Assembly (NCBI GenBank): GCA_029558715.1
Contig: JAKQEA010000158.1
Location: forward strand, 1-51,161
Source of the DNA: Bacteroidota bacterium
GTDB lineage: Bacteria > Bacteroidota > Bacteroidia > Chitinophagales > Chitinophagaceae
Direction: 5' to 3'
Length of the DNA stretch: 51,161 nt
How positions within the stretch are numbered: position 1 is the first letter of the stretch; every line of letters starts with the position of its first letter. Under the pieces are notes generated by a model. It worked only from the letters and a program-made list of their open reading frames with translations. It was not told the DNA's origin and ran no database searches. This document shows, one piece after another, positions 45,878-51,161 of this stretch. The translations under genes and the position numbers were made by a program.

Positions 45878-47521
45878 ATGTACGATATTCTCCAACTGAA
45901 CGACATGCTCGTTCCTGAACTGCTGGACATTGCCGACCAGCTTAAAATCCCCAACGCCAAAAAGCTGAGTAAACAGGATTTGGTTTATAAAATTCTTGAC
46001 AGCCAGGCTATTGCCGGAGCCAAAGGCGCCAAACCCGGCGAAGACGGCAAACGTAAACGTATTATCAAAACCAATACCAGCACCGGTGGCAGTGAAGAGG
46101 CAGTAGTAGAGAGTGGTGGCGAGGAAAAAACAATTATCAAAAAGCCTAATATGCCCGTAAAAAAAGATGAAAAAACCCCTGTAAAAAGAGGCCGTAAAAA
46201 ACCCGATGAAAAAGAAATTATAGCTGATGTAGTAGAAGAAACACAACCTGCCGAATCAGAAGCTGAACAGGCAAGCAAGACCGATCAACTGGCGCAGGCA
46301 ATTCTTAACGAGGGCAACCAGCAATCTCCCGAAAACCCATCCGGCGCAGGGCAAAATAAGTTTTATCCCGCCCGCCGTGAACAGCAGCAGCAATTTAATG
46401 TTGAATTTGACGGAGTGATACTGGGTGAAGGTGTACTTGAAATGATGCCCGACGGTTATGGTTTCCTCCGTTCATCTGATTATAATTATTTATCCTCTCC
46501 CGACGATGTATATGTTTCCCCATCCCAGATAAAATTATTCGGATTAAAAACCGGTGACACTGTTCATGGTGCCGTACGTCCGCCAAAAGAAGGAGAGAAA
46601 TATTTCGCACTATTAAAAGTGGATACGATAAATGGAAAAAGCCCTGAAGAAGTTCGTGACAGAGTTCCATTTGATTATCTCACACCGTTATTCCCGTATG
46701 AGAAGCTGAACCTGTTCACCAATCCTGCTGATTATTCCACCCGCATCATGGATCTGTTCACTCCCATTGGTAAGGGCCAGCGGGGATTGATAGTAGCGCA
46801 ACCGAAAACAGGTAAAACAATGTTGCTTAAAGCAGTGGCCAATGCTATTGCAGCTAACCATCCTGAATGTTACCTGATGGTAGTGCTGGTAGATGAACGT
46901 CCTGAAGAGGTGACTGATATGGAAAGAAGTGTAAGAGCAGAAGTAATTGCCTCTACGTTTGACGAACCTGCCGAAAAGCATGTGAAAGTGTCAACTATTG
47001 CCTTACAAAAAGCAAAACGTTTAGTAGAGTGCGGACATGATGTGGTGATATTGCTGGATTCTATTACCCGTTTAGCAAGAGCACATAATACCGTTGCTCC
47101 GTCCAGCGGTAAAGTATTGTCTGGTGGTGTGGAAGCAAATGCGATGCAAAAGCCAAAACAGTTTTTTGGAGCAGCCAGGAAGATCGAGCATGGTGGTTCT
47201 TTAACCATTATAGCAACAGCGCTGGTAGATACAGGAAGTAAAATGGATGAGGTGATCTTTGAAGAATTCAAAGGAACGGGTAATATGGAATTGCAGCTTG
47301 ATCGCCGGTTGGCAAACAAACGTATTTACCCGGCTATTGATCTTGTTGCGTCTTCTACCCGTCGTGATGATTTATTGCTGGATAGAGATGTATTGCAAAG
47401 AATGAACCTGCTCCGTGTTTATCTTACTGATATGAATGCGGAAGAAGCGATGAGAGAATTGCAGAACAGAATGAAGGGAACCAAGAACAACGAAGAGTTT
47501 TTGGCCAGTATGAACAGATAA
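45878..47521 (+). CDS. rho: Transcription termination factor Rho
   Basis: A 547-aa hexameric RNA helicase that ends transcription. The N-terminal helix-bundle domain ([19 protein letters not shown], about 1-48) is separated from the RNA-binding cold-shock-like domain (starting around 183, [19 protein letters not shown]) by about 130 residues of charged, low-complexity sequence such as [20 protein letters not shown]. The ATPase domain has Walker [11 protein letters not shown] (Lys313), [15 protein letters not shown] and [11 protein letters not shown]. The long basic insert is a known feature of Rho in Bacteroidota. The start ATG fits the helix-bundle N-terminus. Confidence 0.97.
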   Translation: MYDILQLNDMLVPELLDIADQLKIPNAKKLSKQDLVYKILDSQAIAGAKGAKPGEDGKRKRIIKTNTSTGGSEEAVVESGGEEKTIIKKPNMPVKKDEKTPVKRGRKKPDEKEIIADVVEETQPAESEAEQASKTDQLAQAILNEGNQQSPENPSGAGQNKFYPARREQQQQFNVEFDGVILGEGVLEMMPDGYGFLRSSDYNYLSSPDDVYVSPSQIKLFGLKTGDTVHGAVRPPKEGEKYFALLKVDTINGKSPEEVRDRVPFDYLTPLFPYEKLNLFTNPADYSTRIMDLFTPIGKGQRGLIVAQPKTGKTMLLKAVANAIAANHPECYLMVVLVDERPEEVTDMERSVRAEVIASTFDEPAEKHVKVSTIALQKAKRLVECGHDVVILLDSITRLARAHNTVAPSSGKVLSGGVEANAMQKPKQFFGAARKIEHGGSLTIIATALVDTGSKMDEVIFEEFKGTGNMELQLDRRLANKRIYPAIDLVASSTRRDDLLLDRDVLQRMNLLRVYLTDMNAEEAMRELQNRMKGTKNNEEFLASMNR

Positions 47522-47554
47522 GGTGACGATTAGCCAATTTGAAAATCTGATAAT

Positions 47555-47584
47555 GGCTGCTTTATAATGAGGCAGCCTTTTTTA
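47555..47584 (+). terminator. Intrinsic terminator after rho
   Basis: A 6-bp stem GGCTGC / GCAGCC with an 11-nt loop followed by TTTTTTA. Its T run overlaps the -7 box of the next gene, selU. Confidence 0.7.
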
Positions 47585-47590
47585 TTTTTG
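47583..47590 (+). promoter_or_regulatory. TATTTTTG -7 box for selU
   Basis: TATTTTTG matches TAnnTTTG exactly, ends 9 nt before the ATG at 47600 and supports that start over an in-frame ATG at 47567. The leader would be very short. Confidence 0.45.
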
Positions 47591-47599
47591 ATAACGCAA

Positions 47600-48727
47600 A
47601 TGGGAGCAGAAAAAATAAATATTGAACAATTCCTGGAACTGGCAAAAGATTATCCTGTATTAGATGTTCGTTCGCCGGGAGAATATAATCATGCTCATAT
47701 TCCCGGCGCCTGTTCACTGCCTCTTTTTAGCGATGAAGAAAGAAAGGTTGTTGGCACCACTTACAAACAACAAAGCCGTGAAGCAGCAATAAAGATCGGG
47801 TTGGACTATTTCGGGCCGAAGATGAGAAAGATGGTGGAGGAAGTTCAGTCATTAGTCTTTAACCGGGAGTCGTTAGTCGGGATTGCCGGACTAAAGACTA
47901 ACGACTCCCGACTTGTTCTTGTTCATTGCTGGCGGGGAGGTATGCGCAGTGCTGCTGTTTCCTGGTTACTGGATCTGTATGGCTTTAAAGTGTATACACT
48001 TATCGGCGGATATAAAAAGTATCGAAACTATGTACTCGACACTTTCAGGCTTCCGCTTCAATTCAATATGCTGGGCGGATATACCGGATCAGGAAAAACA
48101 GAACTCCTGAAAACGCTAAAAGAAAAGGGAGAATCTGTAATTGACCTGGAAGATATTGCCAAACACAAAGGTTCTGCTTTTGGTAATATCGGCATGCCCG
48201 AACAACCGACACAGGAGATGTTTGAGAATATCCTGGCACAAAGCCTGCAAGAAATCAGAAGGCAGAGGGCAGAAGCCGGAACGACCTCTTCAGACCCGAC
48301 ACTTCATACCTCCGGCATCTGGTTAGAAGATGAATCCCAGCGCATCGGTCATGTCAATATTCCAAATGACCTGTGGGCCAACATGCGAAGGTCCCCGGTC
48401 TATTTTCTTGACATCTCTTTTGAAGAAAGACTCAAACATATTGTGCAGGAATATGGTGGGCTGGACCAGGAAAGTGTGATCAGTGCGATTGAGCGGATCA
48501 GCCAGAAATTGGGTCATTTGAACGCAAAAACAGCCATTTTACTGCTAAAAGAGGGCAAAATCACCGAAAGTTTCGAGATTTTGCTGAAATACTACGATAA
48601 GTTTTATTTCCGGTCTTTGCACAATCGGGAGGGGTTGAATTCGTTATTACATACGGTAAATTGTATATCCACAACCTCTGAAAATGCCGATGAACTTCTC
48701 CGTCAAACCAAACAACTGGCCCAATAG
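47600..48727 (+). CDS. selU: tRNA 2-selenouridine synthase
   Basis: A 375-aa enzyme (also named MnmH) that replaces sulfur with selenium in tRNA wobble 2-thiouridine. The rhodanese domain has LDVRSPGEYNHAHIPGA and the catalytic Cys110 in LVHCWRGGMRS. A P-loop follows (GGYTGSGKTELL, Lys166) and IWLEDESQRIGH. Two stretches appear inserted: about residues 83-106 (SLVFNRES...NDSRL) just before the catalytic loop, and about 219-239 (RRQRAEAGTTSSDPTLHTSG) before IWLEDESQ. Both are encoded by repeat-like DNA. The reading frame remains intact, so the protein is probably made. The next gene overlaps its end by 44 nt. Confidence 0.9.
   Translation: MGAEKINIEQFLELAKDYPVLDVRSPGEYNHAHIPGACSLPLFSDEERKVVGTTYKQQSREAAIKIGLDYFGPKMRKMVEEVQSLVFNRESLVGIAGLKTNDSRLVLVHCWRGGMRSAAVSWLLDLYGFKVYTLIGGYKKYRNYVLDTFRLPLQFNMLGGYTGSGKTELLKTLKEKGESVIDLEDIAKHKGSAFGNIGMPEQPTQEMFENILAQSLQEIRRQRAEAGTTSSDPTLHTSGIWLEDESQRIGHVNIPNDLWANMRRSPVYFLDISFEERLKHIVQEYGGLDQESVISAIERISQKLGHLNAKTAILLLKEGKITESFEILLKYYDKFYFRSLHNREGLNSLLHTVNCISTTSENADELLRQTKQLAQ
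47852..47910. repeat. Nested inverted repeats inserted in selU
   Basis: CGGGAGTCGTTAGTC (47864-47878) and GACTAACGACTCCCG (47896-47910) form a perfect 15-bp inverted repeat with a 17-nt centre. A second pair, TTAGTCTTTA (47852-47861) and TAAAGACTAA (47892-47901), overlaps it, and TTAGTC / GACTAA words recur inside. The segment encodes the extra residues before the SelU catalytic loop. Confidence 0.7.
48256..48310. repeat. Purine-rich word repeat inserted in selU
   Basis: CAGAAGG-CAGAGGG-CAGAAGC is a 7-base word repeated three times, followed by a pyrimidine-richer stretch (CCTCTTCAGACC, ACTTCATACCTCCGG) that roughly mirrors it. It encodes the extra residues RRQRAEAGTTSSDPTLHTSG in SelU. Confidence 0.5.
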
Positions 48728-50309
48728 TTTCTGGCTTACTATTCTCCTGCTCCTGACTCCTTTATTTTTCCATGCCCAGTCGCTGACGGGTTTATGGGTT
48801 GGCTCGTTACATAACGACAGCAGTACAGTAAGAAAAGACCAGTCTTTTGAAATTGCCCTGACTGAATATAAGGGCAAAGTGTACGGCTATTCCCGCAGTG
48901 AGTTTATTGTAAATGATACGCTGTATTACATCATGAAGAGAGTGAAAGGGACCATTGAGGGTGATATTTGTGAAGTAACAGATGATGAGATCATTTCTTA
49001 CAATTTCCGTGGGAGGCTGGATAAAGGCATAAAAGTGACCAGCACTTTCAGAAGAAATAAAAATGACAGCACCTGGTACCTGGATGGCACCTGGAAAACC
49101 AATGCTAACAGAAAATATTATTCCGTCTCCGGCAAAGTGAAACTCGAAGAAGAAAAAGACCTGACGGCTTCCAAAATATTCCCTCACCTGGAAGAGTTGA
49201 AAAAAGCAGATGATGTAGCATTTTATAAAGAAAGAAAAGAAGGGGCGCCTGTTGTAAAAATCGCCAAACCGGAACGCATCTATACAGATCCGGCTGATAA
49301 AACAATACCATCAACCGATAACAAAGACATAGCTGCGGTGATTCGACAACCAGCTTTGCCAAAAACGGAATCTAAAATTGTTCCTGTACAAGGCGCTGGA
49401 TCCGATGTAACAGACGGGAATAAAGAACAAGGAATAAAAAATACCGCAACGGCAGCAGATCCTTCTCGGGCACTGGTAAAACAGGAGCCGCAAAAAGCAA
49501 ACCCCGTAAACGATATTAGCAATGAGGCAGTGAAAAACAACGGGCAGCAACCAACTGCAGTAAAACAACAGGCAATAAATACTAAAAAAGAGGAAGTTGC
49601 TGCAGTAAGCCAACCCAGCACCAATAAAACGGCGGCCAATACAAACCGGGATATCACTGCAGAGAGACCAAAACCGGGTATTGTCCAAAATAAAAATGAA
49701 AACAACAGGGTGAACAATCTCGGTAATCCTGTGGCTCAGGCACCACAAAAAGTTGCTGCCAATCAGACGACAGAAAAACAAACTGCTAATACAACCGCTG
49801 CGACTAACAAAGCTGCAGACAATAATAAAAAACCCGAAGCTATTGCCACAACAGCGCCGGCAGTTAATACCATTGCTGCTGAAAAGAAAGAAACAATAAC
49901 AACACCCATAAATCCTGTTGCAAAAAAGCCTGCTGATGATGTAATAAAGAAATCAGCAGTTATTGAAGGCCGCAAATCTGAATTCTCGCAGGAAGTAAAT
50001 TTTAAATCGGACAGCCTGGTACTTTCGCTGTACGATAATGGTGAGATAGACGGTGACACCGTTAGTGTATATATGAACGGTGAAGTTATCATGGCCAGCC
50101 AGGGATTGAAAAGCGCTGCCATCCGCAAAACAATTTACCTGCCGGAGGGAAGTGAAACCTTTACCCTCGTTATGTTTGCTGAAAGCCTCGGTAAGTATCC
50201 GCCCAATACAGGTTTACTCGTTATCCGTGATGGTAATGATGTGTACAATCTTCGTTTCAGCTCTGATTTTCAAAAAAGCTCCGGTATTGTTTTTCGCAGA
50301 AAAAACTAA
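48684..50309 (+). CDS. Secreted protein with a long disordered linker and a conserved C-terminal beta domain
   Basis: A 541-aa protein whose start lies inside the end of selU (44-nt overlap; the ATG two codons later is an equal choice). A signal peptide (WLTILLLLTPLFFHAQS) leads into a beta-rich domain (about 33-155, LTGLWVGSLHNDSSTV). Residues about 190-410 are low complexity, rich in Ala, Asn, Lys, Gln, Thr and Pro, and probably disordered. A compact C-terminal domain follows (about 430-541) with SLYDNGEIDGDTVSVYMNGE and AESLGKYPPNTGLLVIRDGN, a pattern I associate with Bacteroidota secreted proteins of unknown role. Confidence 0.75.
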   Translation: MPMNFSVKPNNWPNSFWLTILLLLTPLFFHAQSLTGLWVGSLHNDSSTVRKDQSFEIALTEYKGKVYGYSRSEFIVNDTLYYIMKRVKGTIEGDICEVTDDEIISYNFRGRLDKGIKVTSTFRRNKNDSTWYLDGTWKTNANRKYYSVSGKVKLEEEKDLTASKIFPHLEELKKADDVAFYKERKEGAPVVKIAKPERIYTDPADKTIPSTDNKDIAAVIRQPALPKTESKIVPVQGAGSDVTDGNKEQGIKNTATAADPSRALVKQEPQKANPVNDISNEAVKNNGQQPTAVKQQAINTKKEEVAAVSQPSTNKTAANTNRDITAERPKPGIVQNKNENNRVNNLGNPVAQAPQKVAANQTTEKQTANTTAATNKAADNNKKPEAIATTAPAVNTIAAEKKETITTPINPVAKKPADDVIKKSAVIEGRKSEFSQEVNFKSDSLVLSLYDNGEIDGDTVSVYMNGEVIMASQGLKSAAIRKTIYLPEGSETFTLVMFAESLGKYPPNTGLLVIRDGNDVYNLRFSSDFQKSSGIVFRRKN

Positions 50310-50318
50310 TTTAACAGG

Positions 50319-51107
50319 ATGAAGCAACTGTTATGCTTATCCTTCCTGTTATTATTTTCATGGCTAAGTAACGGGCAAACGACACAAATAGATACTGTTT
50401 ATTCCGGTAACGTCAAAGACAAGTTTGTCATCACTATCCGTAAACCGGCAGGGTTCAGCCTTTCCAGAAAATATCATCATGTGTATATGACCGACGGCTC
50501 CATCGGTATTGGCGATTATGTATTAGGCCGTAATAAATCATGGGCGGCCAGTATTCCTTCTGACTGCGTCATCATTGCAATCTCCCATATCGGCGACTGG
50601 CATGATAAGCGGCCCCGGGATTTTATTCCCTCCGATATCAGTAAGAATGTGGAAGAGAATTTTGGAAAAGCGGATAAATTTTATGGGTTCATGAAAAATG
50701 AACTGATCCCCCGTATCGAAAAAAATATGACGAATAAAAAGAGCCGGGCTTTTATCGGTCATTCTTTTGGCGGTTTGTTTTGCCTGTACACTTTGTTCAA
50801 AGAAGATAAATTGTTTGACCGGCATTTTGCCATCAGTCCTTCTATATGGGCAAACTATTATGAGCTGGTCAAAATCGAAGAGCAATTTTCAAAAACCAAC
50901 AAATCATTAAAAGCCAGCGTAACACTCTATGTTGGCGGGCTGGAGTTTTTAAACAAAGTGCTGTATTCCACCCGCAGTTTTTATACTACAGTTACCAAAA
51001 GAAAATATGCAGGGCTGACTATCAAAAAGGATGAGATCGGCAATGCCAACCACTTCAGTATCCGCAAGCCGGCAATAGACAGAATATTTAAATCTTTAAG
51101 CGAATAG
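50319..51107 (+). CDS. Secreted alpha/beta-hydrolase esterase
   Basis: A 262-aa exported protein with the signal peptide MKQLLCLSFLLLFSWLSNG. The fold resembles putative esterases of the IroE/esterase-D type: YHHVYMTDGS near the oxyanion region, the nucleophile elbow GHSFGG with Ser149, and a late NANHFS that likely supplies the catalytic His. The substrate is unknown. It starts 9 nt after the stop of the linker protein and is probably co-transcribed. The last 54 bases of the window after it hold no feature. Confidence 0.85.
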   Translation: MKQLLCLSFLLLFSWLSNGQTTQIDTVYSGNVKDKFVITIRKPAGFSLSRKYHHVYMTDGSIGIGDYVLGRNKSWAASIPSDCVIIAISHIGDWHDKRPRDFIPSDISKNVEENFGKADKFYGFMKNELIPRIEKNMTNKKSRAFIGHSFGGLFCLYTLFKEDKLFDRHFAISPSIWANYYELVKIEEQFSKTNKSLKASVTLYVGGLEFLNKVLYSTRSFYTTVTKRKYAGLTIKKDEIGNANHFSIRKPAIDRIFKSLSE

Positions 51108-51161
51108 TAATTTACCAGATTATACTACTTTTTCAGAACAACTCATTTCTTCCGAGATTTG

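Noticed and set aside
1-51161. tRNA, rRNA, CRISPR and insertion sequences
   Set aside because: No cloverleaf, rRNA-like, spacer-repeat or transposase sequence was recognised anywhere in the window.

Overview
This window looks like chromosomal DNA of a Bacteroidota species, most likely in or near the Chitinophagaceae. The signs are a GLPGLI-family secreted protein, large CarboxypepD_reg/OMP beta-barrel proteins, a kdp operon with a BBP2-type porin and a split KdpD, a PadR/PspC pair, and repeated TAnnTTTG (or TAnnTTCG) -7 promoter boxes with short leaders. Most genes are ordinary housekeeping or envelope genes. I see no CRISPR array, insertion sequence, prophage, rRNA or tRNA gene.

Layout. 1-4916: start of a membrane histidine kinase (cut by the window edge), a GLPGLI protein with a strong terminator, then a Tsp/Prc-type protease followed by a secreted helical protein. 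5004-5782: a nucleotidyltransferase pseudogene. 5807-15864: a sigma54 response regulator with a probable CTG start, followed by the potassium-scavenging locus: a 27-aa membrane peptide, kdpF, kdpA, kdpB, kdpC, porin, KdpD-N/USP sensor and histidine kinase. No KdpE is present, so the upstream sigma54 regulator is the natural partner, and a -24/-12-like site lies between them. 15866-22652: two paralogous outer-membrane beta-barrel genes flanking a secreted protein and a 52-aa ORF. 22766-24958: four unrecognised exported proteins on one strand. 25145-30845: a small TonB-C-terminal-like protein, a SWIM-SNF2 helicase, ComB-like phosphatase and an SRPBCC protein. 30910-35311: gcvT, a PspC-domain membrane protein with its PadR regulator, and an NTF2-like secreted protein. 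35559-40322: a DUF3089 lipoprotein hydrolase, two polytopic GT-C-like proteins and an orphan ExbD. 40445-45554: a tandem universal stress protein, an exported TPR-CHAT protein and asnS. 45878-51107: rho, selU/mnmH, a secreted protein with a long disordered linker, and a secreted esterase.

Most notable observations: short palindromic sequences sit in frame inside conserved enzymes (gcvT, and selU twice), with a related-looking array of hairpins between genes; the kdp locus has an unusual regulatory design and an extra micro-membrane ORF; three sequence lesions cluster at 5.0-5.8 kb; the four-gene exported cluster at 22.8-25.0 kb may contain diverged paralogs; and a secreted CHAT protein keeps its His/Cys dyad. 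All functions are read from motifs by eye. No database search was possible.
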